64,000 nucleotides of DNA from the NCBI GenBank assembly GCA_026075535.2, contig AP026543.1, positions 9,486,001 through 9,550,000 of the forward strand. Direction: 5' to 3'. The notes below the pieces were generated by a model that did no database searches, was not told the DNA's origin, and saw nothing but the letters and a program-made list of their open reading frames with translations. The position numbers and the translations under genes are program-made. This document shows, piece after piece, positions 44,411-56,200 of the stretch. How positions within the stretch are numbered: the stretch's first letter is position 1; each line of letters starts with the position of its first letter. Origin of the DNA: Tricholoma matsutake (lineage: Eukaryota; Basidiomycota; Agaricomycetes; Agaricales; Tricholomataceae).

Positions 44411-44853
44411 TAGTGTTTGAAGGTCCAGTCCATGGTTATGTAACAGTCTTCTGGAATTTTGAGATGTAATCTGCTTGTTAAAGCCTTACAACTTATCCTG
44501 GCATTCCAGGACTTTTTGTACACAATGTCAAGATAGGATCAAAAATGTTTTGTCATTATGCTTCAGTAATTTTTAAAGAATTAAACCTATTATACACAAA
44601 ACAATTTTTCCAGTTCATATATTTTTCTTAAAACCTCAGAAAATGTATAGACTGGAAAAATTGTTTTATGTTTAATATCTTTAATTCTGTAAAAACCACT
44701 GAGGCATAATGACAAACCTTTTCAATCATATATTGACATTGTGTACAAAAAGTCTGGAAATGCCAGGATAAGTTGTAAGGCTTTAACAAGCAGATTACAT
44801 CTCAAAATTCCAAAAGACTGTTACATAACCATGGACTGGACCTTCAAACACTA
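44411..44853. mobile_element. hAT-type MITE (foldback, 443 bp)
   Basis: Long inverted repeat from TAGTGTTTGAAGGTCCAGTC inward for over 150 bp ('TGTAATCTGCTTGTTAAAGC' in both arms). Exact 8-bp duplication ATTTCTTG (44403-44410; 44854-44861). Excision restores the DIRS-like frame across 'GKGFL|VSATRQ'. Confidence 0.94.
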
Positions 44854-46014
44854 ATTTCTTGTGAGTGCAACAAGACAAGGAGCACTCAAAGAGGAGGTTC
44901 TCAGGTTCTTTCAGACTGAACCTTTATCCAGGAATGCATGTGTCCCCAATTCATGCCATTCCAAAACATGACACAGACAAATTGTGTATGGTGATCAATC
45001 AGAGTGCAGGTCAGTTTGTGCCTAAAATAATGATCAAATGAGAGGATATCAGAGGATTTCCCTTGGACAATATGAGAGACCTCAGGGCAGGACTACTGGT
45101 GAGACACTGTGCAAAACCCAATGGATCTTTCATTCAAATCAGATGTGTCTGAAGCCTACTGATTACTTCCTATGCACCCCTTGTAGCAAATCAAGCAGGT
45201 AGTGAAGTTCGACCTGTGGACATACATGGATGACTCATTTGGGACTGATGAGTATGGAAATGTAATGTGGTATCACTGTTATGGGAAGAACATCCTGGCA
45301 AATCAAGTGAAGCTTCTGTCCCTATGGGGATTCCTCATGAACCACACAAGCAAGTATTCAGAGACAAACTTGCTGTCATCAGAATAGAGGTTAATATGAA
45401 CAGCCTAACCCTCATGCTAACTCCATAAGTTCATGGCTTGGTCCAAAGAAAAAAAGGGAACACCACAGACATTGCAAAGATGGTACCAACTCGCAGAGTG
45501 GTTGAATTGGAGCTTCAATGTTCTCTCTGTGATCCATCCTGCTCTCAACAACTTTTACCCCAAGATCACTGGGAACGATAAGCCCTGCATGAAGATATGG
45601 GTCAACAACACTGTATGTGAGGATCTTGGCTGGGCAGTGTCTCACCTTTGTGGATTGCTTGAAGTTAGATTTTTTTTTCTTCAGTTTCCTGGGATGCTGA
45701 AGATGCAGATGAGACTGCTTTCTGTGATGCATGCAAATCTGGCCTGGATTTTGGTTTCCTGCACATTGTTGAGGATTCTACTCACTGGTACTGGCATACA
45801 CAGCTCAAGATATCATCTTCTACTTTGAAGCTTTGGCAGTGGGAGGAGCAGTTGATAACCTTTCCACCTCAGCAGTCAGTTCTTCAAAGATCATCATCCA
45901 CACTGATAGTTTGAACACCGTTAACATCTTCAACATTCTACAATGCCTTCCCAAGTCTAACCCTCTCTTATGGCATTGCATGGACATCTTTCTGAGCAAA
46001 AAGTTTGATGTTTG

Positions 46015-47503
46015 TAGTGTTTTAAGGTCCAGTTTGGTCCAGTTTTTTGACCCCCAAGAGGGGCAACTGGGGACTGCAACTGGTCCAAACCTCTGCCTCC
46101 AAAAGACTGGTTTTGACTGGTCTTTACTACTATTTTTTGATTCTAATATATACTAAATAAATGTAATTACATTTACACCATGTGAGCAGTTGCTTGCAGC
46201 AGTGGGGTGTTGCTATGAAAATAAAAAAAGAAAACAGGACAGAAAACCCCTCCCCCACCTACAGGATGCAGGGGAGGGTTGGGTAGGGGTCCATTAGCAA
46301 TGAGAGCAAACTAGAATAACAAAAAAATGGTCCCACCATCTCGCGTTGTAGCAAGGGTGGGCACATGTCATGATCTGCAATTTGTTCCCCCACATCATTG
46401 GCCATTGCCCCTGCCCTCCCATTTGGCCCCCCTTCCTGTGGTGTCACCCATTGTCCATTGTCCCCCCACTTACAGCATTGTTTGTTGTCCTCTCATTTGT
46501 CAGCTTGTGTTGTTGTTGGCCACCTTGTGTCATCCAGAAACAGCACCCATTGCCACCCTGTGAGCAGAGGCTCACAATGGTGGTGTAGGGCATGAGGGGA
46601 CCAAGAGGGATTGGGTGTGTCTGTTGTTAGGTGGGGGAGGTCATTGTCAAAAAGTAAGAACCTAATAATGAAGAAAAACAGTAAGTAAGTAAAAGTAATA
46701 AATCAACTATATAAAAAAACATATCACGAGGCCCAAACAATGATGAGTGTTGTTTGGGCCCACTTTTCAGGTGGCATGGTGGTGCCACATCATTGGCCAT
46801 CGTTGACAACGAAGTCAACACCTGTGAGCAGTGGCTCACAGGTGGGATGGTGGTGCCATGTCACATTGTTGTTAGCGCCACATTGTGGTGGTGGCTGGAG
46901 GTGGGTTGTTATGGCATGTGGCGGGGCTTGGGTGGTTGGGTGATGTCATTATCAAAAGGTAAGAACCTAAAAAGACAATGTATTGGTTAGTAAGAAGAAG
47001 AAATCAACAATAAAAAACATACCTGGCAAATGATGACTAGCATCATTTGGGCCCATTTTGCATTCATTCAACTGAGGCACAACATTCTTGAGGCAGGCAT
47101 GGGTGGTGGTAGAGTGGAAGCAGCAGTTGGGTCATTGGTAGTTGTGGGAGTCGTCTGGAAAGTGGTGCCACTTTAATTTTGGTAGCACAAGCACAACCAA
47201 ATGGTCTGTGCACAGCCATGGGGTATATAAGCGGACATGAAATGAGTGCTTTCCCCCCCGGGCTGATCCCATTGGCCATTCCCATACTGAGTATTTAGTA
47301 TTAATAGTATATATTAGTTGTGTTTTTCTTGTAATGTAGATACCTTTACATGAGTATATACTACTGTTCAAAGTGAGGCAACCAGCAACTGGCCTGACCC
47401 CAATTGTGGGCAACTGCAACCAAAAAAAAAGACCAGACCAAGGTTTGGTCCAGTTTGGTCCTATGGGCATTTCTGGTCCTATAGACTGGACCTTGAAACA
47501 CTA
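46015..47503. mobile_element. Non-autonomous hAT-type element with repeated exon/intron-like modules
   Basis: TAGTGTTTTAAGGTCCAGTT to the complement of GACTGGACCTTGAAACACTA, with an exact 8-bp duplication GATGTTTG (46007-46014; 47504-47511). The interior holds a hairpin (46245-46280), modules with 'GAGCAG..GCTCACA' (46180, 46560, 46825), and two about-310-bp units each containing '(A)AAAGTAAGAACCTAA'-like spacers and 'GGGCCCA' motifs (46630-46765; 46940-47060). A 'GGGGTATATAAGCGG' promoter-like site lies at 47219. It is the intact reference copy of the outer element at 1572-17956. Confidence 0.92.
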
Positions 47504-47897
47504 GATGTTTGTGTACTTCATGTCCCAGGAATTCAAAATGTATTAGCGGATGCGATCTTGCATTGCAAGTTTTGCAAAGCAGCAAGTCTGGTGCCTGGAC
47601 TCACCATCACACCATTTCAACCCCCACACTTTGACACAATGGGGGCAGTGCAAAAATGATCACATCACACATCTGCACCCAGCAACCGCATTGTGAGCCA
47701 TGGTTGTGGGAATGCCTAGTCCAAGAGCATGCAATTACTCTGGGACAGGCCATTGATGTCAGTACATGGAAAAATTATGGATCTGCTCATAACTCCTACT
47801 TATCTTTCATCTGGAAGCACAACATGCCAGTTGAACCAACCACTGACACACTCAGCCATTTTTTTTTTTTTGTTATTTTAATGACCTCTTGGCACAA

Positions 47898-48140
47898 GGC
47901 CAGCCTCATAACTCCTCCTTTCTGAAATATAGTTAGAAATTCTTTGTGAAATATTATATTTGAGACGAAATTTCTACAAACAGAAATTCAAAAAATTACT
48001 CATTAGAAATATTGATTTTTAAAGTATATTTCTACTGGGTAATTTTTTGAATTTCTGTTTGTAGAAATTTAGTATCAAATATAATATTTCACAAAGAATT
48101 TCTAACTATATTTCAGAAAGGAGATATTATGAGGCTGGCC
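47898..48140. mobile_element. Foldback MITE-like repeat (243 bp)
   Basis: GGCCAGCCTCATAA at the left and its complement at the right, with the arms matching almost throughout ('TTTCTGAAATATAGTTAGAA', 'TTGTAGAAATTTCGT' types). No convincing target duplication. It cuts the DIRS-like recombinase frame. Confidence 0.78.
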
Positions 48141-48640
48141 CATCACAAAGCAAAAGTGATGCCACAAGGACACACCAATGTCTGCTTGTTGTGTGTCCTC
48201 CACCTCCTGAACTGTGCCTTGCAGGTTCAGATATAACCTGAGTGTTGATGCCCAGGTGTATCTGGGGTACTGGTCTGGTATGAGGAATCTGTACCCTCTC
48301 AGTTTACTGTACCCTAACCCACACTACCACAGTAATGAGCAGGTATATGGGCTGAGTGGTGTGCTCTATTCTAATAGGTAGGCTATAGTCCTAAAAGTAA
48401 CCTCAATATGAGGTATACATGTCCCATTTCACATATTTGGCTGTTTAAATCACATTTGGTCACAATGAGTCACTATTGCTAGGTGACATGTCATTTTGCC
48501 AGGTCATCAATGCTGAAGATGTCAACTTAGCGCAGCACCAATTATCCACATCTGTGGATGTAGCATAGAATGAGCACATATTGTGTAATATGGGTAAGTC
48601 AAAGAGAATTTGTGTCTTCTCATTCTTTTGCAGTTTTATC
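48141..48640. other. Unassigned stretch
   Basis: A minus-strand frame at about 48350-48140 ('GYRFLIPDQYPRYTWAS', 'VQEVEDTQQADIGVSLWHH') has protein-like composition, but I do not recognise it. The rest shows nothing I can name. Confidence 0.25.
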
Positions 48641-48859
48641 TAGGGATGTGCACAGGTAACCCATGGGTATTTCATGCTGTAATCATACCCATACCCATGG
48701 CAGGTTTTACCTGTAAACCTGCAGGTCTTAGCTACAAAATGCACTAAAAATCAAGCAAAACAGTCAAGAACTGTGTTTTGTAGCTCATGGGTAGGACTAT
48801 TGTGACCTGTACCTGTACCTGTAACCCATACAGGTACACAAAACCTGTGCAGATCCTTA
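48641..48859. mobile_element. hAT-type MITE (219 bp)
   Basis: TAGGGATGTGCACAGGT and the complement of ACCTGTGCAGATCCTTA, with an exact 8-bp duplication GTTTTATC (48633-48640; 48860-48867). The interior is rich in 'ACCTGTA' and 'ACCCATGG' words. A third hAT-type terminus family in this window. Confidence 0.88.
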
Positions 48860-48959
48860 GTTTTATCTCTCTCTCATGTCTATAGTTTAACAGGCAGCTT
48901 GACAACACTCATCAAATAACACATAAAGGCCAGTTGAACACAATGTGATTCCTTACCTT

Positions 48960-49758
48960 TCTCCAGCATGGCAAAAGCTCCTGATCCCTCTTCTGAAAAA
49001 CTCTCGATCACAACTTGGATTGGGGTGATTGCTTGTGTGACAATTCTATCTTAAAAGCATAAACTCAACTACCATTGTTGGACTTGGACTTGGAGTTGTG
49101 ATCCAACTTGAATGATCTTGACGTCAAATAATGTTAAATGAGCTCAAATGATAGCGTACTATAATGGAGCAACAGGGAGTGAGAGCTCACAATAGTGGAT
49201 CATACAAGTATAGTGTAATTCAAAAGCGAGTGGTTCAGACAGCAGTAATCAGGAAGGAAACTAGTGTATGAGTCTGATCATGAGGTATAGTACATAGGAT
49301 GAGAGGGAAATCAGGACACAAAAGGAATAGTGAGAAGGAAACTAATGTGTGAGTCCAATTGTGAGGTACAGTATGAAGAAAGACAGGGAAATCAGACATG
49401 AAAGGAAAGAAAAATGGATCTATCGTATTGTGAACCAATGATCCACCATATGTTGTAACATACAAGCCACTTGGGTTTGGTCATTCAAAAACGGTCACCA
49501 AGTGCCATCTGCAGTTTCCTGACAGTGTTTTGCATCTAATTCCAACATAAAGGAACACAAATAAGCAGATTGAGAATGAAAGAAATACCTTTCAACCCAA
49601 TGCAATGAGTTCCTGGTTCCTCATTTTCAGTGCATCTCTTTTGCTCTTGAGGAGAGTCATCTCCCTCTGAAGCTCACTTCACTGGACCATGGGTTTGTCT
49701 CTTGCATGTCAATAATCATCCCTCTTGACCTCTAGCACCATCTGGAGGGCAATAAGTC
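48960..49758 (-). other. Possible exons of an unknown minus-strand gene
   Basis: Minus-strand segments with coding character: 'EMTLLKSKRDALKMRNQEL' (about 49680-49610, coiled-coil-like) and 'IQVVIESFSEEGSGAFAML' (about 49025-48965), each next to GT-like donors (AAAG|GTATTTC; AAAG|GTAAGG). The family is not recognised. Within it, 49251-49408 is a two-copy direct repeat. Confidence 0.25.
49251..49408. repeat. Two-copy direct repeat of about 80 bp
   Basis: 'AGGAAGGAAACTAGTGTATG..' is followed by 'AGAAGGAAACTAATGTGTG..'; both continue with 'GAGT(C/T)..GAGGTA(T/C)AGTA' and 'GGGAAATCAG'. Confidence 0.7.
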
Positions 49759-49950
49759 TAGTGTTGCCATGGCTTGAGCCATGTTTTTTGCTATCTTGGG
49801 ATATAAATTATGTAAAATCACTAAAATATTTGAGGAGCTAGATCCCATCAAAATCTGAGGGGTCTCCTGCCAACTCTAAGTGGCAGAAATTCCACAAGCT
49901 GTCGAGATCAAGGGGCAGCTATTGGAAAAGCACTCTTGCATCAAGTTACT
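49759..49950 (+). mobile_element. Orphan hAT-type terminus
   Basis: TAGTGTTGCCATGGCTTGAG matches the left end of the MITE at 41352 and continues with related text ('GAGGGGTC' near 49858). No complementary right end (GGCAACACTA) was found downstream, so it is either a broken MITE or the left end of a larger element that includes the helicase gene at 50100-52076. Confidence 0.6.
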
Positions 49951-50099
49951 ACTGTTGTTATTTTACATCAAAACATGTGACAAACTACTCAAACTGTAGA
50001 AGATGCCAAACTACAAATGTGTTACAAAGCTTGCACAGCTAATGATATTGCCCTTTTGCATACCCAAACTTCAAGTGAGCTGGATGGATGATCATCTGT

Positions 50100-52076
50100 T
50101 AATGACAAACAATTCTATAATGTGTCTATTATAACCACATGAAATCTCCCAAAAGATGTTATCGATGATCTTGGCTCTCAAAGAAAGAGGTCAAACCCTA
50201 ACTAACTTTTACTCTGAAGACACAATTAGCTCAAGTAATGATAAAGGAAAAAAGAGAAGAAGAAAGACTTTTGGAACCTTGGGAAATCTAAAGTTCCACA
50301 GATTCCAGCTAGTGTTCAGCAAATACTATGGGATCAACCCTCTAGTTCTAATTCCAAAGATATTCCTGGAAAACTTTCTCTATGTCATGGTTTACCAGTA
50401 ATTATAAGATGGAATAGTGCAACTGAACTTTGTATTACAAAGGGTCAGGAAGCCACTGTTTATGATTGGCAGTCATCTGCAGGTTCCAAAGGACAACATA
50501 TTCTTGATGTGTTGTTTGTCCAACTCACAAATCCACCTCAAACAGTTCAACTGGCTAATTTGCCTATAAATGTTGTACCATTGATTAGAACTACTACAAA
50601 TACTCAATGTGTACTTCCAAATGATGCAACTATCAATGTATCATGCAATCAAGTTGAAGCCCTGCCAAACTTTGCAATGACTGATTATACTTCACAGGAA
50701 AAAGCAAGACTATTTAATGTTGTTGATATTAACAGCAGCAGAAGTCACCAATCATATTATACTGCTCTGTCCAGCAGTGCATCTGCAGCTGGAACAGTAA
50801 TATTGCAAGGTTTTGATGCAAAAAAAAATTACTGGAGGTGCATCAGGTGCAATACACCAAGAATTTAGAGAAATTGAACTGTTGGATAACATCTTCATTG
50901 CACTACAATAGAAAATTGGATGCTACAGTAATTGGTGATTGCCAAAATGACCTTATCACAGCCTTTCATAAAATCAAAGGTGAGAATTATGTACCTAATG
51001 CTGTTCATAAAGCCATCCAATGGAGTAGGTCTGATGTATTTCAGTTGTCTAGCAACCTAAATGTCACTAGTTGGAGAATTGAAAACCAAAGCAACACATC
51101 CACCCAAAGACCAAGAATACCATCTGCCACCATTTCTCCATATGTTTCTGCCAAAGGCACAAAGGCTGAGTCTTTTATATATACCAAGCAACACAAAATC
51201 AGTTTAAATCAAAAACTCCTGGCTCCAAAGCGGAAAAAAACTGAACATCAAAAAAATTCACAGCACTATGATCCTATGCTTTCTCAGCCACAAGGTACAC
51301 AATAGCACAACAACAGTTGTGCTTTTGATGCAGTCATATCTATTCTGTATAATATTTGGCAGAATAATGAGTCTATACAATCAGATTGATTTGATGCCAC
51401 TAACCATGTACATTTGGGCCAGCTTGCAAAGAGCTTTGAACAGACTACTCAACCAAACCCTACATACACCCTTGAAGAAGTCCATGATTTTATTAGACGT
51501 CAGTTTCAAAGGTTAAATCCAATATTGTTTGCATGGGGAGCATTCACTAGTGTCCAAAATATATTTGACTATATGTTGGCCTCTTCCCAACCTGTTACAA
51601 CATCATCAATGCATTGCCCCAATGGTCATGATGTGCAATGAGCAGAAATGTCTGCTTTCAGCTGCCAACTTACAATATTAACCTCATTTGCCACCCTCCA
51701 AAATTTTGTTGACAACTTGTCTGTTGAATCCTCATCCAGTTGTCATTCATGTAATCAGCATTTGATAAGAACACATGTGCTCCTTAATTTTCCTACTGTG
51801 TTAGCATTTGACCTTTCAGGGCACACTACATTACTGACAAAGTCATTGAACATAACACAGAGAAATGGGCAACATACTACATATGAGCTCAGAGGTGTAA
51901 TATATCACCACAATGACCACTTTACAGCTTGTATCATCACATCTGATGGCATGGTATGGCATCATGATGGAATTGCCACAGGACAACAAACAGAATATGA
52001 AGGACACTTTGATGATGTCTCTGACAAACTGTTCAAGAAGTGCAACATCAGCATTGTATATCAGAACTGTTGAGAA
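50100..52076 (+). pseudogene. Pif1/RecD-like helicase C-terminus fused to a ubiquitin-protease-like domain
   Basis: Overlapping frames give one protein. Helicase part (50260-50810): 'LPVIIRWNSATELCITKGQE', motif V-like 'LPNFAMTDYTSQEKARLF' and motif VI-like 'SHQSYYTALSSSASAAG'. Linker: 'GGASGAIHQEFREIELLD', then a basic disordered stretch (51060-51290). Protease-like part (51310-52073): Cys box 'NSCAFDAVISILYNIW', central text with two CxxC pairs ('CPNGHD', 'SCHSCNQHL'), and a His box 'LRGVIYHHNDHFTACIIT' followed by 'MVWHHDG', ending 'NISIVYQNC'. This resembles the USP (C19) fold. At least three frameshifts or stops. The N-terminal helicase motifs (Walker A) are not found upstream. It may belong to a large DNA transposon. 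Confidence 0.62.
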
Positions 52077-52099
52077 CTCAGACCTGCCGTGCCTCTAGC

Positions 52100-52926
52100 A
52101 GTGGCCCACTCAAACCAGTCAATAGCTTGAGTCAAAGTGCAAGGTAACAAGGTCTTGCACCTGTTTCTGAAACTTTGTACTATAGCTGCACCATAACTAG
52201 CATGTGAATGCTGAAAGAATGGTCAGTGTGACACATGTACTTGACTTAAAACTGATTTGAGAGCAGAGTTAGAGAAAGACTGTTGTGGCATGCAGAATCA
52301 GAAGAGTGGAAGAACTCTGAATACAAGTCAGGATGATACAGGGCATCAATAGCAGGAATAACTTCCTGAGGAGGGACAGACAGCAGCATACAAGCTTGGT
52401 AGGAAGAAAAAAGCACCAGAGTGGTAGTTCAGCCATAATTTTAGTGGTAGTTCATGTTTACAATGTGGTAGTTCACCCATAATTTTAGTGGTAGTTCATG
52501 TTCACAATGTGGTAGTTCACTTTCATAAAGTTGTAATGATGATGCGAGGTCTGGGGAAGGAGATCAAAACTTCTAGAGGGAGCCATGTATCATGCCAGCT
52601 AGATAGTGATTGTCTGAGAATCTGAGAGACTGAAGAAACATGACGCAGAATCTCGATGCGTGACATGTGACTGGTTGATGTTTGGAAAGGCTTAGATGTT
52701 GAGGGCAAAGTAGAGAGTGAGTCAGATATAAAATTGTATTCAACTGCCTTTTCACAAATTTCTGAGCCAACTATATACTTAATGAATGGCTACCAGAACC
52801 TTCCACAAATTGCCATGCCTCAGAGGCAGTGAAATCACTTGGTAATCCTCAGCCCGGAACCTTCCCAAGCCCAAACTTCCCAATTCAGTGTGTAGAGTGG
52901 GTGGTGTCCTCACAAAGTGGTAGTTC
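52100..52926. other. Unassigned stretch upstream of Copia 2
   Basis: Apart from the tandem repeat, no gene, terminal repeat or RNA was recognised. A few short minus-strand frames have no family resemblance. Confidence 0.3.
52421..52520. repeat. 44-bp tandem repeat, about 2.3 copies
   Basis: Each unit contains two GTGGTAGTTCA words, one followed by 'CCATAATTTTA' and one by 'TGTTTACAAT'. The same word GTGGTAGTTC lies directly before the Copia LTR at 52917-52926. Confidence 0.85.
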
Positions 52927-53159
52927 TGTTGAAATTAAACCCTGAGATACATGCTGCATACATGAGGCAATACATGCAGCATACACATGTTACTGCGCTT
53001 ACTGTGCATACATGTGGTAAACACATTCCCAAGTCATGTGACATCCTTATTATTATGTATATAAGGAGAACCTGTACCATAGTAGTTCTTACCTCTGCTA
53101 ACCCCTAGCTGTAAGTCTAACTAAACCCCAGGTAGGTTGTAAGGAATGTGTTGTCTCTT
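52927..53159 (+). repeat. 5' LTR of Copia 2
   Basis: Matches 57915-58157 apart from a 10-base gap and a few substitutions. Contains 'TATGTATATAAGGAG', a TATA-like box. Confidence 0.85.
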
Positions 53160-53292
53160 TGTGAGCTGCACTTAAAACCTAGGTTGACTAGGGTTAACCA
53201 CTCTGAAGGAGTGTTTTTTCCTGAGATTGTGAAATGTGTTTTCTTGGATAAAAGACTGATTGAGCGCTTATAACAGCTGCCACCACAAAATC

Positions 53293-56200
53293 ATGTCTTC
53301 AACCCTTGAAAAACTCATACAAACTTTTGATGGCTCAAATTACATTCAATGGGCCGACTCCATGAAGGCGTGGCTCAGGTCTCAGGGCCTCTGGCAGATA
53401 ACTAGTGGGGCGGAAATCAAACCGCCTCCGGCACCTCCTTTGACAGCGACAAACGCTACTCTCATAGCAGATGCTACTACCAAGCTCCAGACCTGGAGCA
53501 ACAAAAATGACCAGGCTATTGGTAGCCTAGTGCTCCACCTGGCCCCCTCCATTTGGCAGCGTGCCAACACCAAGGACACTGCTGAGGTGTGGGACCTCAT
53601 TCACACTGATTATGGTGTCGATGGCCCCTCCCAAGTCTTTGCAGACTTTAGGTCTGCAATAGCAATCAAAATTCTGGCTGCGAATCCCACTCCAGAGATT
53701 GCTAAGATGGCTGACAAGTTCGAGCGCCTCACGGCTGCCAATGTTGCCATCCCTGAACTAGTTCAGGCAATGATCCTACTTGCTGTGATGCTGCGCAAGT
53801 ATGATTGTTTGTCTGCCACAGTCCTTAACATGACTGCTACTAGTGCCTTGACATTTAAACATGTCAAGGACTCCATTGTCACTGAAGCCTCAAGGCACAC
53901 GGCAGTAGGAAAGCCCGCTGGCCAGCCTCAGGCCAACAAACTTTCCGCTGTCAAACGCAAAGGGGGAAACCCCAAATGGCAGCCCAAAGAAGGGCAAAAC
54001 AACAATGGAGATTTGTCCTGAAAATGTGGACGATGCAGGGACAAAAAGACTAAGGAGAAAAAGCCTAAAGAGAAACATACCCACCTTGCCTCCAGTGCCT
54101 TTACCACCATAAATGGTAATGGCACCATCATACCGCTGATGCCACTCATTCAGCGCATCGAAAAGCGCAACCACACTCCCACAAGGGATCCTCGCCGCCG
54201 ACCACCTGCACAGGCATATATAGGTGCGGCCTCTACCTCTCATTCAGTTTATGCCAAATATCAGCAAGCTCGAGACACCCTTGAGCAAATGCATCTTCCG
54301 CACAGCACAAAAAATCTGTGACTGCTGGAAGAGCACCTAACAGTGTGAGAAGGTAAGAGGAGGAGGATTGAACCAGAACCAAGCATCATGGAGGTAGAAG
54401 ATGACATCGTCTCCCTCAGATCAGAACCTCCAGTTTCTGGTGAGGAAGTATGGAAAGCCATCAACGAGATGCTTGTCGATGAACGGCTTGAAACAGGAGG
54501 ATATGATGACAGGTCAGTCCTTTTCCCTGCCACAAGCACTAAGATTAATATTCCAATGATTACAGCAAACTTTTCATGTGAAATTTTACTGCTATTAAAT
54601 GTATCATGGAACTATTTAGATCTTAATATATGTGTTATGTGTGCAAATGGAAATTGTAAGAAAGGTGCTGACTGGATCATGGATTCAGGCGCATCAAAAC
54701 ACTTCACTGGTGAAATGAAAGATTTTGCTTCTTACAAGCCTTTACTGAGAAAGGACTCTACCTTGGTTCAAACAGCCACAGGTACTACTCATATAGTAGG
54801 AAAAGGAGCAGTCTTCATCAGACATCAGGTAGTATGTCACAGGAAGTCAGAGACGCGTGAAATGCAATTATACCCTGTCTACTACATACCCAACTGTAAT
54901 ACTCGATTACTGTCAATGGGCGTCTTCTTACAAGACAGAAGTGATGTGCATGGTTCCTCTGCACACATTTCATTCTTCAAGAAAGGAAACCCAATTATGG
55001 ATTGTGTCCCTCTTAGGAAAAGTGACATGATTTATTGGGCTCAGACTCATATATTGAGCACCAAGAGGGTCAATATCACAACCATGTATGTTGCTGACTA
55101 CTTGACTTGGCATAAGCGACTTGGACACCCATCCAAAGAGGCGCTAGGGAAAATGCCTAATAGCACCATAAAATTCCCGAGGAATTTAATTATTCCTAAA
55201 GACAAAATTATATGTCCAGGGTGCAATCTTTTCCCGAATCAAATTCATGCGCAGAGAAACCCTTTGAATTAATACATTCCAATCTAAAGGAACTCCCAGT
55301 ACTATCATACCACAAACATAAATACTTTATTGTATTTCTGGATGACAAGACATCACATATCTGGGTCCAGTGCCTTAGAAAGAAGTCTGATGCTGCTGCA
55401 GCGATTAGACAATTTCAGGCAATGGCTTTGACCCAGTATGGCGCTACAATCAAGCGCTGGCATGTTGATCCAGGGGGGGAGTTCAAAGATTGTGAGCTAC
55501 AAAATACGCTCAAGGATTTTGGCATCAAAATAGAGATGTCTGCACCCCACGTTCACCAACAGAACAGGTGCGCAGAGAGCGCCATAAGGACAATAATGGA
55601 AAAGTTGCAAACCCTGTGATTTACCGCTTGTCTACCACAATCATGGTGGGAATTTTGCATTGAACATGCAACACACCTATACAACTGAACCCCAATAAGG
55701 CGCCTGAAATGGCTGACACCTTTTGAGGACCTGACAAACATCTGCCCAGATCTAAACAATCTGAAGGTCTTCGGTTGTGGTGCTTACATCTATCTACCCA
55801 AGGAGAAACGTCCAACCACATTAGCTCCTTGATCGGAGTTAATGACGTACCTTGGATTAGAAGATGGCATTAAAGCATACCGTTTCATGCGACTTAATGG
55901 CGCAATATTCATTGGTGCTACAGCACTATTTGATGAAACGTTGTTCCCATGTTGTTCTGGAGCTAAAACTCCTGCCAAGACAGACCTTGGTGATTTTCCA
56001 CCTCCAGAACCAGAAGATGACAACCACTCATCTGGAACAGATGGCGATGATTCTATACCGCCACAAAATTCACCCCTTCCTCCATCATCAGAAAATGATG
56101 ATGATGATGATGTACCAAGTGAGCAAAAGGCGCATGATGATGCCACTGATGCTCCTCCTCCGCCACCTCCAGTAACCACTGAGGACTTTCATCCAAGACG

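Larger units (their letters stand above)
43030..47900 (+). pseudogene. DIRS-like retroelement: gag-like, RT, RNase H, tyrosine recombinase start
   Basis: A single broken plus-strand polyprotein. The gag-like part (43180-43790) reads 'QTSSNWTIAWHATLKATLY'. The RT entry near 44940-45120 reads 'MVINQSAGQFVPKIM' and 'FPLDNMRDLRAGLL', and the RT active site is 'TYMDDSFGTDEYGN' (45222-45263). RNase H-side text follows: 'LNWSFNVLSVIHPALNNFY', then 'VLHVPGIQNVLADAIL' after the hAT insertion. The N-terminal helical domain of a tyrosine recombinase comes last ('YGSAHNSYLSFIWKHNMPV', 'PTTDTLSHF'). The order RT-RNase H-YR without integrase or LTRs is the DIRS pattern. The catalytic R..HxxR..Y part is not found past 47900. 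Two hAT elements interrupt it and many stops break it. Confidence 0.75.

Noticed and set aside
52523..52770. Small minus-strand frames before Copia 2
   Set aside because: Short, mutually overlapping and without family resemblance.
49759..52926. A complete hAT element spanning the helicase-protease gene
   Set aside because: No complementary GGCAACACTA terminus and no second copy of AATAAGTC were found to the right, so only the orphan end is reported.
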